Positions 1 to 8,399 are shown, numbered from the stretch's first letter. The stretch is DNA of 64,000 nt from Candidatus Bathyarchaeota archaeon (GCA_026414485.1 JAOAIX010000008.1:26717-90716); one strand, 5' to 3'. Made by a program: numbers and translations. The notes: generated by a model from the letters alone, not told the origin.

Positions 1-186
1 CACTTTGTCAAATTTCTCTGTGAATTCAAAGAGAGCCGCGTCACCGTTAAGTCGCACCTGCGATATTATGTGTCTGATTTTTGCTTCCAGTGAAGCGTTG
101 TCTTTTTCAACAGGGTTTTTTCTTTTGAACCAGTCCGCTGGCAAATTTGGGGTTTTCCAGACATTTATGCAGGGTTTGTTTGGCAT
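1..186 (-). CDS. hisD: Histidinol dehydrogenase, N-terminal part (cut by window edge)
   Basis: Only the first 62 codons are inside the window. They read MPNKPCINVWKTP and later VRLNGDAALFEFTEKFDKV, which matches the HisD N-terminus, where a GDAAL...T.KFD segment is typical. HisD oxidises L-histidinol to L-histidine with NAD+ in the last two steps of histidine synthesis. The ATG lies inside the end of hisG (22 bp overlap), so the two genes are translationally coupled in one minus-strand operon that continues to the left. The identification rests on this short segment and on the neighbouring hisG. Confidence 0.85.
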   Translation of the reverse strand, partial: MPNKPCINVWKTPNLPADWFKRKNPVEKDNASLEAKIRHIISQVRLNGDAALFEFTEKFDKV

Positions 187-1169
187 TTACCTTCTTTTCT
201 CCTGACTATCTCATCCAACGCCAGCACTTGCCGTGGTTCATAAACTACTATACCTTGCGCGAGTTTTCGGATTTTAGGCAACAACTCTATGAAGCAGTCT
301 TTTTCAATAATTGTGTTTACACCGCACCAGTTTTCATCTGCCAACGGCGAAATTGTGGGATTTTTTAATGCTGGCAGCTCGCTGAGTAGCTTCTGCAGAT
401 TTGACTTTTTGACGTTCACAAAAATGTGGATTCTCTTGGAGCCATCAACCACGCCTTTGAGCAAGCTGAGTATGTCATAGATTTTCTCGCTTTTCTGCGG
501 ATCCTCCATGGTTTTCTTGTTTGCTATGAGCACTGCCGAAGAAGTCATCACGGTATCTATAATTTTCAGGTTGTTGGCTTCTATTGTGGAGCCTGTTTCA
601 GTTACATCAATTATGCAATCTGAGTTCTCCGGCGGCTTGGCTTCGGTTGCTCCAAAGGAGAGGAAAATTTTAACTCTGGGGTTGTCGCCTTTTCGCCACC
701 ACGGTGTCACAATCATGGGGTTGCTTTCGCCAAAGCGGTTCTTGTATGCTGGTTGATTTTTGATGTATTCTGAAGCTATGTTGAGATATTCAGTGGAGAC
801 ACGGAAGTTCTTGCCTTTACTCCAGACTTCCTCCATAAAGTTGTTCACGGAGTTCATTTTTTCACTTATACTTTTTGGGACGGCAACAACAAGTCTTATT
901 TTTCCATATTCCAGATTCTGCAGAATTTCCACGTCAGCGCGGGTTTCCTTAATCCAGTCTTGTCCTGTGATGCCCAAGTCTTGAAGACCTTCACCAACAA
1001 AGACTGGAATTTCTTGGGGTCGAAGGATTTTAAGTTCTATATTTGGATCGTTTATGGTAGGTCGATATGTGCGTTCTTGACCTGAAATTTTGTATCCTGA
1101 ACGCCCAAAGAAGTCGTAGGTTGCTTTGGCTAGAGAGCCTGCAGGTAGAGCTAATTTGACTTTATCCAT
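165..1169 (-). CDS. hisG: ATP phosphoribosyltransferase, long form
   Basis: This enzyme condenses ATP and PRPP in the first, feedback-controlled step of histidine synthesis. The 334-residue protein has the HisG N-terminal start (KLALPAGSLAKAT), an ELKILRPQEIPVFVGEGLQDLGI region and the PRPP-loop region DVTETGSTIEANNL near residue 190. The C-terminal 90 residues resemble the ACT-like regulatory HisG_C domain, so this is the stand-alone HisZ-independent form. A GGTGA motif sits 6 nt before the ATG. It is the first visible gene of a hisG-hisD operon. The region 1170-1431 upstream holds no convincing gene. Confidence 0.93.
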   Translation of the reverse strand: MDKVKLALPAGSLAKATYDFFGRSGYKISGQERTYRPTINDPNIELKILRPQEIPVFVGEGLQDLGITGQDWIKETRADVEILQNLEYGKIRLVVAVPKSISEKMNSVNNFMEEVWSKGKNFRVSTEYLNIASEYIKNQPAYKNRFGESNPMIVTPWWRKGDNPRVKIFLSFGATEAKPPENSDCIIDVTETGSTIEANNLKIIDTVMTSSAVLIANKKTMEDPQKSEKIYDILSLLKGVVDGSKRIHIFVNVKKSNLQKLLSELPALKNPTISPLADENWCGVNTIIEKDCFIELLPKIRKLAQGIVVYEPRQVLALDEIVRRKEGKCQTNPA

Positions 1170-1431
1170 TTTTTGTCACCTAAATTTTTAATTAAACTAT
1201 AGTTCAGTTTTTTTGTTAGAAAACTCTTTGAAAAGTTCATTGCGGCTTGCTGAGAGATGCGGACTATAGAGTGAAATTTTGTGCTTAGGAAAGCACTGTA
1301 CTGATTGCCTTTATTGGAGATGAAGGCAACCGCCTTTTGTGAACGCGATCCCTCATTTTTCGCCACTGAAATGCAACCATAAGCAAGCCTAGCTAATAAA
1401 CATATCTTAGCAGCGACAAAGGCATTTAAAC

Positions 1432-2028
1432 TTAAACCTCAGCAGTCACAGGCGTCGCACTTCTTTTGACTTCGAAAACAAGAGGGGGAACTACCGTTTT
1501 CACTTCCAAAGTGACGCCTAAAAGCGTCTCCATTAGACCTGCTAAAACTTCTGGTTCGCTAATGAAGGGTGTTTTTACTATGAGGTACTTGTCTTTTAAA
1601 GAGAAGTCACCCCAGCCTTGCACACTTAACCTTTTGAAAACCTTTGACCAGTTATCAGAGGTAATTGTCGACACGTCCAGGGTTGTTTCCATGGAAACTT
1701 TCATAGCAACTCCCATTGTTTTGCCCAATATACGCCGTTTTTCTTTTGGAACCTGCTTAATCAGCAAAGTTATTAATTCAACATTAACGAAGGCGACACG
1801 GCTTATGCCAAAGTAGTATTCTCCGGGAAAACGCCAGTCTTCAATCATCATGTTCTTGTAGATTGTGAGCATTTTTGAGATGAGGTGTTTAATTCCAGGT
1901 TCTTTGCCTTCACTTATAAGTTGATCAACATATTGTCGCTCGTCTTTTTCTAGGATTATTGTTGTTCTTTTTGTTGCACTTTCTGTAGAATCTGTGGAGT
2001 GCCGGGAAGGTTTACGATTACTTTGCAT
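1432..2028 (-). CDS. Ribbon-helix-helix-like protein of unknown function
   Basis: I do not recognise the family. Residues 20-62 (TKRTTIILEKDERQYVDQLI and the helix after it) resemble a ribbon-helix-helix DNA-binding fold: a short beta strand with alternating hydrophobic residues followed by two helices. The remaining 135 residues form an alpha/beta domain with no motif I can name. A TATA box lies about 26 nt before the ATG, so the mRNA is probably leaderless. The gene stands alone, with no close partner. A DNA-binding regulator with a ligand-sensing C-terminal domain is possible but is inference. Confidence 0.7.
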   Translation of the reverse strand: MQSNRKPSRHSTDSTESATKRTTIILEKDERQYVDQLISEGKEPGIKHLISKMLTIYKNMMIEDWRFPGEYYFGISRVAFVNVELITLLIKQVPKEKRRILGKTMGVAMKVSMETTLDVSTITSDNWSKVFKRLSVQGWGDFSLKDKYLIVKTPFISEPEVLAGLMETLLGVTLEVKTVVPPLVFEVKRSATPVTAEV

Positions 2029-2050
2029 ATAAAGTATATCTATGTGAATA

Positions 2051-2060
2051 TTTTATATGC
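2051..2060 (-). promoter_or_regulatory. TATA box for the RHH-like gene
   Basis: The minus strand reads GCATATAAAA here. Its centre is about 26 nt upstream of the ATG at 2028, which is the normal archaeal TATA-to-start distance and predicts a leaderless transcript. Confidence 0.55.
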
Positions 2061-2181
2061 CTTTCCAAAATTCCCAGAATACAAAGAAGACTTAATAGCA
2101 GAGGTAAACATTTTAGAAAATTGCCGATGACGTATCTTTAAAGCTGAGTTGATGATGCACCCTAGGGTATCTGAGGCATTT

Positions 2182-2400
2182 TTATTCGATGACTTTGTTT
2201 TTCAGTAGATACCACAATAGCATCATCCCCACGGCGAATAAAATGAAGCCTGTGGCAAATGAGACAGCAAGGTTTACCTTGAGAATGACGGCAAGCACGT
2301 AGATGCCGTAGGTGGGACCTGCAAAAATAAGTATAACTGAGACTAACGTGAGGAGAGTTCTCCAGAATTTGGAGCTAAACAAAGTTTGGGTTTCAGTCAT
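2182..2400 (-). CDS. Small two-helix membrane protein
   Basis: The 72-residue protein has two hydrophobic stretches, about residues 12-36 (LLTLVSVILIFAGPTYGIYV) and 42-66 (AVSFATGFILFAVGMMLLWY), separated by a short polar turn. It ends with a basic LLKNKVIE tail. This pattern indicates a small integral membrane protein with both ends on the same side. It lies 26 bp downstream of the PAC2 gene on the same strand and may be co-transcribed with it. The function is unknown. Confidence 0.6.
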   Translation of the reverse strand: MTETQTLFSSKFWRTLLTLVSVILIFAGPTYGIYVLAVILKVNLAVSFATGFILFAVGMMLLWYLLKNKVIE

Positions 2401-2426
2401 GAATATTCGTCCAACAGGAGTTTCTG

Positions 2427-3083
2427 TTAATGTTTGTCTTGCGATCCTTCTTTTATTTCTTTTCCTAACGCTTTCATTAAAAACTTAAAAGTGAAAGCTG
2501 CAGCTTCATGGTCAGCGGTGAATCCTGTGGTTGCCCCCAAAAGGCAGACGCCGTCTATGCCGCGTTCTTTTGCTATTGCTAAGGTCAAGCCTGTGCCGCC
2601 TACTATTTTTCCTTGGCTGTATATAACTGCGCCTTTTTCCATAAATTCAGCTGCGAGTCTAGGTGTGGTGGCGGCAACGTAAACTTGTGCTTTTTCCTCG
2701 GTGATTGGTACGCCGCCGACTGTTATGAGAAAACGGCAACCCAGTTTTTCCAAAAAATCGACGATTTCGCCGCAGACTTTGTAGTGAGCCAAAACATCGT
2801 CAAAAGAAGGCTGAGTTTCGCCTGTCATTATAACGAGGTTTGTTTCGTCAAGGGTAGCGGAATAAAATTCGTAGTGTGGTAGATGACAAATACCTTTTGA
2901 ACTGACGGTAACGTAGTCAGGAAAACTTGGAGAATAGAATTCTGCAAAAGGCTTGGCACCCAAATGCTTTATGAGTAAATGCGCTACTATTTGTCCAACA
3001 TTACCAAAACCTGGAAGGCCCTGAACAAAAACAGGGTTCTCCAAAGTAGTCTTGGATATCTCGCGCAGATATGGCTTGTCCAA
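2427..3083 (-). CDS. PAC2 family protein (proteasome assembly chaperone-like)
   Basis: The 218-residue protein has the PAC2/DUF75 signature near its start: FVQGLPGFGNVGQIVAHLLI, followed by the EFYSPSFPDYV and VSSKGICHLPHYEFY segments. Archaeal members (PbaA/PbaB) are homologues of eukaryotic proteasome-assembly chaperones, but many paralogues are unassigned, and I cannot tell which one this is. The glycine-rich stretch VGGTGLTLAIAKERGIDGVCLLGATTG near residues 160-185 is also typical of the family. It is transcribed away from the initiator tRNA gene. Confidence 0.85.
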   Translation of the reverse strand: MDKPYLREISKTTLENPVFVQGLPGFGNVGQIVAHLLIKHLGAKPFAEFYSPSFPDYVTVSSKGICHLPHYEFYSATLDETNLVIMTGETQPSFDDVLAHYKVCGEIVDFLEKLGCRFLITVGGVPITEEKAQVYVAATTPRLAAEFMEKGAVIYSQGKIVGGTGLTLAIAKERGIDGVCLLGATTGFTADHEAAAFTFKFLMKALGKEIKEGSQDKH

Positions 3084-3212
3084 ACGTATAACCCCAAAGG
3101 TACAAAGAGAATTGGGTGATACTAAAATGCTTTTGCGCCTTACGAAAAAGAAACTATTAATAATCGGCAGAGCGGTAGTACTAAAAGACCTAGAAAATAG
3201 TTTGAAACTCGT

Positions 3213-3313
3213 AGCGGGGTGGGGTAGCCAGGATTAACCCGCTGGGCTCATAATGACACTTTGTGTCATGAGAGACCCAGAGATCAGTAGTTCAAATCTA
3301 CTCCCCGCTACCA
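3213..3313 (+). tRNA. Initiator tRNA-Met (CAU) with intron
   Basis: The acceptor ends AGCGGGG and CCCCGCT pair, and CCA is encoded. The D-arm GGGGTAGCCAGG and the anticodon stem CTGGG/CCCAG with loop CTCATAA match archaeal initiator tRNA-Met. The anticodon is at 3249-3251. A 22-nt intron (3253-3274) interrupts the loop after position 37, the canonical archaeal site, and would be removed by the tRNA splicing endonuclease at a bulge-helix-bulge. TGACACTTTGTGTCA inside the intron can form a hairpin. A short T-rich run follows the gene. Confidence 0.92.
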
Positions 3314-3456
3314 TCTTTTACAATGCTAATGGTTTCTTTTGTGGAAGACAGGTTGCTGTAGCCTAGTGGTTCAGAGAAATTAGTTTTTCACAACATTACG
3401 TGTGTTAGATTGAAATCAAAAAAATGTTGGATTAGTATTTTTGGAGTTGTTGCGGT

Positions 3457-3654
3457 TTAGGCTTTACCTTTTTCTTCTTTCCCGAAGTATTTGGTCCATT
3501 TAAGTTTGCGTGCGTCGCGACTAAATTGTAGGGAGCTTTTTTTGCATTTACTTGCGCAAAACCAGAGGATTGTGCCGTCGTTTTTTACGTACATCATGCC
3601 AGTGCCAGCTGGGAATTCGTTACCGCAGAAGGAGCATTTTCGATTTTTTGGCAT
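3457..3654 (-). CDS. rpl24e: Large-subunit ribosomal protein eL24
   Basis: The 65-residue protein begins [20 protein letters not shown] and has the treble-clef zinc pattern CSFC...FCASKC of archaeal L24e. The [19 protein letters not shown] segment is characteristic. It is the last gene of the L7Ae-S28e-L24e ribosomal operon, 29 bp after S28e. In many archaea this operon continues with ndk and infB, but here it ends and an initiator tRNA gene follows on the other strand. Confidence 0.95.
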   Translation of the reverse strand: MPKNRKCSFCGNEFPAGTGMMYVKNDGTILWFCASKCKKSSLQFSRDARKLKWTKYFGKEEKGKA

Positions 3655-3683
3655 TGGTTATTCCTCCGCTTGTTTAAGTGTTT

Positions 3684-3914
3684 TTATCGGTTGATTTTCT
3701 TTGCTTCTCTTTCTGTTTCCCTGAGCATGAGAATATCTTGTACTCGTATTGGTCCTTTGACGTTGCGTGTGATGATTCGACCTTTGTCTCTGCCTTCAAG
3801 TATGCGTACTCTAGCTTGGGTAATTTCGCCTGTTACGCCTGTGCGGCCTATGATTTGGATAACTTCTGCAGGTGTCAGCTCTTCAGACGATGATGTTTTT
3901 TCTTCTTTGCTCAT
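3684..3914 (-). CDS. rps28e: Small-subunit ribosomal protein eS28
   Basis: The 76-residue protein has an OB-like S28e core, [20 protein letters not shown], followed by [20 protein letters not shown] and the conserved end [13 protein letters not shown] short acidic and serine-rich extension (about residues 1-14) precedes the core. Its start codon touches the end of the L7Ae gene, so the two are translationally coupled. Confidence 0.95.
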   Translation of the reverse strand: MSKEEKTSSSEELTPAEVIQIIGRTGVTGEITQARVRILEGRDKGRIITRNVKGPIRVQDILMLRETEREAKKINR

Positions 3915-4294
3915 TACTCTGAGCCTCTTTTAACCTGCTCAAGTCGCGTGATGATTTCTTTTATGAGTCCTGTGGCTTCTCCTTCTTTGATTATGCAGGC
4001 TGATGCGCAGGGAACTTCAATACCTATGGATTTGCCGAGTTGTGCTTTGCTGGGGACAAAGACGTAGGGAATTTTTCTTTCTTCACAAAGGAGTGGCAAA
4101 TGTGCAATGACTTCTGGAGGGTCGACGTCTTCAGCTATAACCACAAGTTTGGCTATAGCGCGTTCAACAGCTTTTGTTGCTTCATTTGTCCCTTTCTTAA
4201 CTACGCCTGACTTTGAAGCTATCGAGAGGGCTTCATAGGCTGCATCTACAACTTCTTTTGGTGCTTCATATTTTACATAGAATGGTTTTGACAT
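3914..4294 (-). CDS. rpl7ae: Ribosomal protein L7Ae (eL8), kink-turn RNA-binding protein
   Basis: L7Ae binds kink-turns in 23S rRNA, C/D and H/ACA guide RNAs and archaeal RNase P RNA. The 126-residue protein has the signature [20 protein letters not shown] near residue 35, followed by [19 protein letters not shown] and the [12 protein letters not shown] loop. All of these are standard family features. It is the first gene of the minus-strand ribosomal operon and is divergent from gar1-tfb. Gar1 and L7Ae belong to the same H/ACA particle, so their placement fits. Confidence 0.97.
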   Translation of the reverse strand: MSKPFYVKYEAPKEVVDAAYEALSIASKSGVVKKGTNEATKAVERAIAKLVVIAEDVDPPEVIAHLPLLCEERKIPYVFVPSKAQLGKSIGIEVPCASACIIKEGEATGLIKEIITRLEQVKRGSE

Positions 4295-4405
4295 ATTTTC
4301 TTCGCCTCACCCTTTTAAGGCACAGTCTTATCTTCACTTCTTATTTAAGAAGGTTTCTGCTGAAAAACTGTGTATGAAAAGTCAAGTATCGGATTTTGCA
4401 GAAAA

Positions 4406-4415
4406 CTTTATAAGG
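4406..4415 (+). promoter_or_regulatory. TATA box for gar1-tfb
   Basis: The sequence CTTTATAAGG has its centre about 24-26 nt before the ATG at 4434. This supports a leaderless gar1 transcript and argues against the earlier in-frame ATG at 4374, which would lie upstream of the promoter element. Confidence 0.6.
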
Positions 4416-4433
4416 CGTATTACGTTGACGTTG

Positions 4434-4688
4434 ATGTTTTCGAGGGGGACGTTGTTGCAAAAATTGGGCAGGGTGCTCAGCGTTACGCCGTCACAGAATC
4501 TTATTGTGAAGCTCAACAACGCTCCGAAAATTGGCGCTTCAGTAATCGATGAAAACCTGAATACGGTGGGCAGAATCTTTGACCTAATTGGTCCTGTTTC
4601 TTCTCCATACGCGGTGGTAAAAGCTTCAGTTAAGGATCCTAAAAAACTCGTGAATAAGCAGTTGTATGTCTCTCCCTTGAGAAGGTAA
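4434..4688 (+). CDS. gar1: H/ACA ribonucleoprotein protein Gar1
   Basis: Gar1 is the archaeal H/ACA particle subunit that works with Cbf5, Nop10 and L7Ae to make pseudouridine in rRNA. The start at 4434 gives 84 residues, the usual Gar1 size. It shows the small beta-barrel pattern [37 protein letters not shown] and [15 protein letters not shown] longer reading from 4374 is open but would place a TATA box inside the coding region. tfb follows 14 bp later on the same strand, a common archaeal pairing. Confidence 0.9.
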   Translation: MFSRGTLLQKLGRVLSVTPSQNLIVKLNNAPKIGASVIDENLNTVGRIFDLIGPVSSPYAVVKASVKDPKKLVNKQLYVSPLRR

Positions 4689-4702
4689 CGGAGCTAAAAA
4701 GA

Positions 4703-5674
4703 ATGAGTGGAAAAAACGAGCTGCATGAAAACATAGAGTCATCAATAGCGCAAAAAGTTGAACCAAGCAGGGTTCAAGCTTGCCCTGAATGTGGCAGCAC
4801 AAGACTCATGCGCGACTATGAATGCGCCGAGATTGTTTGTATGGATTGCGGCATGGTTGTAGCTGCAAAAATCGCTGACAGAGGTCCAGAGTGGCGTGCT
4901 TTTGACGATGACCAGAGATCCAAAAGGACAAGGGTTGGGGCGCCTTTAACGTACACCATTCACGACAAGGGCTTATCCACCACTATTGACTGGCATGATA
5001 AAGATGTTTATGGTAAAAGTCTCTCGCCTGGACAGAAGGCACAGGTGTATCGTTTAAGGAAGTGGCAGCGTCGCATCAGGGTTTCTGATGCTACCGAACG
5101 TAACTTAGCGTTTGCTTTGTCTGAAATTACAAAGATTTCTAATAATTTGAATCTCCCAAAAAACATTCTTGAAACTGCATCTGTTATCTACCGTAAAGCT
5201 GTGAAAGAGAGACTTATCAGAGGTAGATCGATTCAGGGAGTGACTTCTGCGGCGCTTTATTTGGCATGTAGACAATGTGGGTTGCCTCGGACTCTAGACG
5301 AGATATCTCAGGCGTCAACAGTTAACAAGAAGGAAGTGGGGCGGAGTTACCGTTTCTTAATTAAAGAACTTAACTATTCTATTCCGCCGCTTAAACCTAG
5401 TCAATACATCACAAAGTTTTCCAATCAATTAACGATGCAAGGTAAAGTTGAGGAAATCGCTCATAAAATTTTGACTTCAGCGAAAAATCTCAAACTGACG
5501 TCCGGGCGTGGCCCTACAGGGATTGCGGCGGCGGCAAGCTACATCGCGTCAGTTTTGACGGGTGAACGGAAGACTCAGCGGGAGATAGCTGAAATTGCAC
5601 AGGTAACTGAAGTAACTATCAGGAACAGGTACAAGGAACTGGTTGAGCGGTTAATGTTCCAACTCAGCCTCTAA
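4703..5674 (+). CDS. tfb: Transcription initiation factor B (TFB)
   Basis: TFB recruits archaeal RNA polymerase to TBP bound at the TATA box. The 323-residue protein has an N-terminal zinc ribbon ([10 protein letters not shown]...[10 protein letters not shown], about residues 26-52). The B-finger/linker region [10 protein letters not shown] follows, and then two cyclin folds: the first around residues 125-215 ([20 protein letters not shown]) and the second around 225-320 ([33 protein letters not shown]). This is a complete TFB. It is the second gene of the gar1-tfb pair. Confidence 0.97.
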   Translation: MSGKNELHENIESSIAQKVEPSRVQACPECGSTRLMRDYECAEIVCMDCGMVVAAKIADRGPEWRAFDDDQRSKRTRVGAPLTYTIHDKGLSTTIDWHDKDVYGKSLSPGQKAQVYRLRKWQRRIRVSDATERNLAFALSEITKISNNLNLPKNILETASVIYRKAVKERLIRGRSIQGVTSAALYLACRQCGLPRTLDEISQASTVNKKEVGRSYRFLIKELNYSIPPLKPSQYITKFSNQLTMQGKVEEIAHKILTSAKNLKLTSGRGPTGIAAAASYIASVLTGERKTQREIAEIAQVTEVTIRNRYKELVERLMFQLSL

Positions 5675-5686
5675 ATCAGGCACCTC

Positions 5687-5700
5687 TCTTTTTCTTTTTT
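5687..5700 (+). terminator. T-rich probable terminator after tfb
   Basis: A pyrimidine run CTCTCTTTTTCTTTTTT starts about 10 bp after the tfb stop codon. Archaeal RNA polymerase terminates at such T-rich stretches. No hairpin is evident. Confidence 0.4.
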
Positions 5701-6003
5701 AGTTTTCCAGATGGTTTGACGTTCTTATTGTACTGTAACATTCGGGGTTGTGGCAGGACAAAACGTTAATAACTGAAATTAACCGAAGCACGTTCTACTC
5801 CTGTAGCAGAAATAGGGATATATGTTGAGGACCCATCCAAAATGTGGCGCCAATGTCATCGAAGCTGCAGGTTCACGGTCTTCTGTCAACACAAATGCAA
5901 AAGTCAATGAAAAAAGATGCAGGGTGTTGATAGAAGTTTTTGAGCCTTTGTCTGCAAAACCAAGTTCTGTGCTAGAGTACACCAAAAAAAGGAAGTGCAA
6001 CGG
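5701..6003. other. Intergenic region without a convincing gene
   Basis: About 300 bp between tfb and the broken coiled-coil gene. A 74-codon open frame starts at an ATG at 5822 (MLRTHPKCGANVIEAAGS), but it overlaps the start of the next gene in another frame. It has no ribosome-binding site and no recognisable domain, so I did not call it. Confidence 0.4.
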
Positions 6004-6277
6004 ATGGCAAACGTTAAAAACAGCGTTGAAAAAATTAGAGATTTAAGGGCGGATTTGATGCAGACGTTGAAGGCGTTAAGAGAAAAAATCCAGATACTGG
6101 AATCTGAAAAGAAAAATCTTCTATCGTAGATTTGAGGCTTTGCGGAAAACAGCAGAGGCGCGGGTTACCACTCCTGAAGGCGAAGTAAATCAGATGCGTG
6201 AAGAAGGGAAAGCGTTAAAGGAGCTACTCAAAGATTCTGCTTCTGCTCAGACAACTTGGGCTGCCAAGTTAAACTAG
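6004..6277 (+). pseudogene. Coiled-coil protein gene broken by a frameshift
   Basis: From the ATG at 6004 the frame reads MANVKNSVEKIRDLRADLMQ and a heptad-rich helix up to a stop at 6127-6129. The next frame is open from about 6115 to the stop at 6275 and continues the same charged helical style (RRFEALRKTAEARVTT, NQMREEGKALKELLKD). Joining the two at the A-rich stretch GAAAAGAAAAATC near 6110-6120 would give one protein of about 90 residues. It may be a true pseudogene, a programmed frameshift or a sequencing error. The function of the coiled coil is unknown. Confidence 0.5.
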
Positions 6278-6338
6278 GGGTAGGAACATGTATTTTTTGG
6301 GGATATTCTTTTAAGCTGCTGCTCAGTAGAAATTGGTC

Positions 6339-6953
6339 ATGCCCTATAAGTTTACGTTTGATATCTCAAAGGCGCCGCATCACTTTTTTGCTGAGATAGC
6401 TGTGGCAAGTTACCAGCGGGGCATGCATAAGGTTTTTCTGAAAAGTTTGCAGGATATAATTAAGAAATTCAAGATTCAGGAAGCTACAGGACTAAATCTT
6501 CAGGATGCAGTTATGCTTATCCAAGACCTCATCGATATGCAAGCTGCAAATCTTATGCAGAGAGGTAAATTTTTGAAAACAAAAAAGCGCGCACTGTTTT
6601 TACCGCACTGCTCCAGAAAATACATGGATAGTAGATGCAAAGCCATATTTGACCCAACTTTACCTTCGTATATTTGTGCCCATTGTTCTCCTGACTGTGT
6701 AATAAATAAGGCGGCGGTAGCTGCTAGTGAAAAGGGGTATGATGTTTATGTTCTGCCTGGCGGTTCATGCATCCCAAAAATTTTGAGCACTAAAAAGTAT
6801 GAGGGCGTAGTGGGTGTTGCCTGTGGCGAAGAAGTAAAGTTGTCTGGGGAACTTCTGAATAACATGAGTGTTGCAGGTCAAGCAGTACCGTTATTAAAGA
6901 ATGGCTGTGCCAACACGGTGTTCAACGTGGACACCTTGATTAAAACGCTTTGA
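6339..6953 (+). CDS. DUF116 family protein
   Basis: The 204-residue protein has the DUF116 pattern. RALFLPHCSRKYMDSRCKA is followed by the cysteine cluster CAHCSPDCVINKAA, then GYDVYVLPGGSCIPKIL and YEGVVGVACGEEVKL. The many conserved cysteines suggest a metal or Fe-S site, but the biochemical role of the family is not known to me. The ATG at 6339 is preferred over the in-frame TTG two codons earlier. The gene stands alone between the broken coiled-coil gene and rpl40e. Confidence 0.85.
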   Translation: MPYKFTFDISKAPHHFFAEIAVASYQRGMHKVFLKSLQDIIKKFKIQEATGLNLQDAVMLIQDLIDMQAANLMQRGKFLKTKKRALFLPHCSRKYMDSRCKAIFDPTLPSYICAHCSPDCVINKAAVAASEKGYDVYVLPGGSCIPKILSTKKYEGVVGVACGEEVKLSGELLNNMSVAGQAVPLLKNGCANTVFNVDTLIKTL

Positions 6954-7043
6954 TCAAAGAAAGAAAAAGTGGCGGTTATGAATTGCAGCCCTAAACGATT
7001 TTAACGTTGAAATAAAACGCGCAGAATAAAAAGATGAGAAGTT

Positions 7044-7205
7044 TTACTTAACGAGTTCTCTCTTCTTCCACCGCAGGTTTTTGCCGCGGCATTTTCTGCA
7101 TTTAGTTGCAGTTGAAGCATTTCTGGCTCCGCAGTCCCTGCAAATCTTCAAATGTAACCGCGCTTTCTGAGCAATGGCTTTCTTAACTGGATCTAATATA
7201 GGCAT
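7044..7205 (-). CDS. rpl40e: Large-subunit ribosomal protein eL40
   Basis: From the ATG at 7205 the gene encodes 53 residues, MPILDPVKKAIAQKARLHLK, followed by a zinc-binding CRDCGARN...CRKC motif and a basic tail. This matches archaeal L40e in length and pattern. A longer reading from 7235 adds ten residues not found in the family. On the minus strand an AT-rich AGTATATTTG element at about 7246-7255 lies upstream and may be the TATA box. Confidence 0.93.
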   Translation of the reverse strand: MPILDPVKKAIAQKARLHLKICRDCGARNASTATKCRKCRGKNLRWKKRELVK

Positions 7206-7655
7206 AGGTAACCTTCCACTGTAGGCTAAAACCAAGATGCTGACCTGTCAAATATACTTTTTGCCCCGCAACCACAAAATAATCGCTAACTATTCAAACC
7301 GTTTGTAAACAACCCTGCAACTCAACTAGGTAGTACATATTACACAAGCAGCAGTTTCAAAGCGTCTCTCTTTATTTTGCTGCAGTTTAACTTACCTCGC
7401 TACTAATTACACCTTGCAGACCCACGTGTTCCACTAAAAATCCAAAAACATCGAACTAAAAGGTACCATTTCTTGGAAACTGAGACTAAGTTGTTAGGGG
7501 TGAGGACACTAATGCCTGCCGCTTACTCATAATATACTGTGTGATTTTTCCTCTTTGGTTTTTTGAGGTTAAGCACTACATACTTTTAAAGAATAACTTA
7601 TTTTTATATTAAGTTTCAAAGTAGAATTCGGTTTAGTTTTGATGTTAGGTGGTAC
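7206..7655. other. 450-bp intergenic region, no gene seen
   Basis: The region between rpl40e and the Lrp-like gene is AT-rich, with short open frames only. I see the probable rpl40e TATA element at its left end and an AT-rich TTATTTTTATATTAAG stretch near 7600-7615. No tRNA-like fold and no clear C/D boxes were found by eye. A small RNA is possible but not supported. Confidence 0.4.
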
Positions 7656-8123
7656 TTACTTTATGACTTCGATGGTAACGTAGCTTCGGGTGTCTTCTAT
7701 ACCATCTACAGTGTAGAGTTTTTTGAGAGTTTCATCCATGTTTTCGCGTTCAACCATGAGCAGGGCGTCTATATCGCCGGCTATACGGAAGGCGCGGGCT
7801 CCTGCAATTTCTTTGATTCTTTCGTAAACTTGGATGCGTTTTACAGGGGAAATTTTGAGGAGTATGAATGCAGGGGTTGTGGATACGCCAAGTGCATTGA
7901 GCCCTTTCTCGGTTACGTCTATGAAGCCCCGGCCAGTTCGGATGTAGCCTGTGGCTTTTAATTTGCGGAGGTGAACGTTGAGAGCTTGGCGGCTTATGCC
8001 TAATTGTTTAGAAAGTTCGTCTTGTTTTACACGTAAAGTGTATGTGTTTGTTGATTTTCCTCGGTCGTAGAGCATTCTGAGGAGTTGAACTGAACGTTTG
8101 GTTAAGGGTTCCACATTTACCAT
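7656..8123 (-). CDS. Lrp/AsnC-like transcription regulator
   Basis: The 155-residue protein has an N-terminal winged helix (about residues 8-75). Its recognition helix region reads KQDELSKQLGISRQALNVHL and is followed by the wing KATGYIRTGRGFIDVT. The C-terminal 70 residues have the alternating strand-helix pattern of the RAM/ACT-like ligand domain of Lrp family proteins: AFILLKISPVKRIQVYERI, RIAGDIDALLMVE and IEDTRSYVTIEVI. A link to amino acid sensing is family knowledge only; the target genes are not evident. It is divergent from csl4-rpoL. Confidence 0.8.
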   Translation of the reverse strand: MVNVEPLTKRSVQLLRMLYDRGKSTNTYTLRVKQDELSKQLGISRQALNVHLRKLKATGYIRTGRGFIDVTEKGLNALGVSTTPAFILLKISPVKRIQVYERIKEIAGARAFRIAGDIDALLMVERENMDETLKKLYTVDGIEDTRSYVTIEVIK

Positions 8124-8399
8124 CTTCAGGTCGTAATATGTTAAATAAAAGGTTTACAATTGACCACTATTTAAGATTTAAGGACGAGTCGTCACTATTT
8201 CTAGCAATCAGATTCAACTGAACTTTTATAATAAAAACTACTTTTTAGAACGAGCAAAAGAGTCTGATTTTGCACGATGAGTAAATGTTATGTTTCAAGT
8301 CAGTTAATCAAAAGGTTTATTGCGAACAGTTAAATCTATGAAGTGTACTCGTTTAACGGACATCCAAGTAGGCTTTATGTTAACGGCAAAGGGAAATGC

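Noticed and set aside
1151..1366. Open frame of 71 codons upstream of hisG
   Set aside because: No domain, no ribosome-binding site, low-complexity composition, and it overlaps the hisG start region in another frame.
5822..6046. Open frame of 74 codons (MLRTHPKCGANVIEAAGS) between tfb and the broken coiled-coil gene
   Set aside because: It overlaps the better-supported coiled-coil frame, lacks a ribosome-binding site and shows no family pattern.
7206..7655. Small RNA gene in the rpl40e gap
   Set aside because: No clear C/D or H/ACA boxes, tRNA fold or G+C-rich island was seen by eye.
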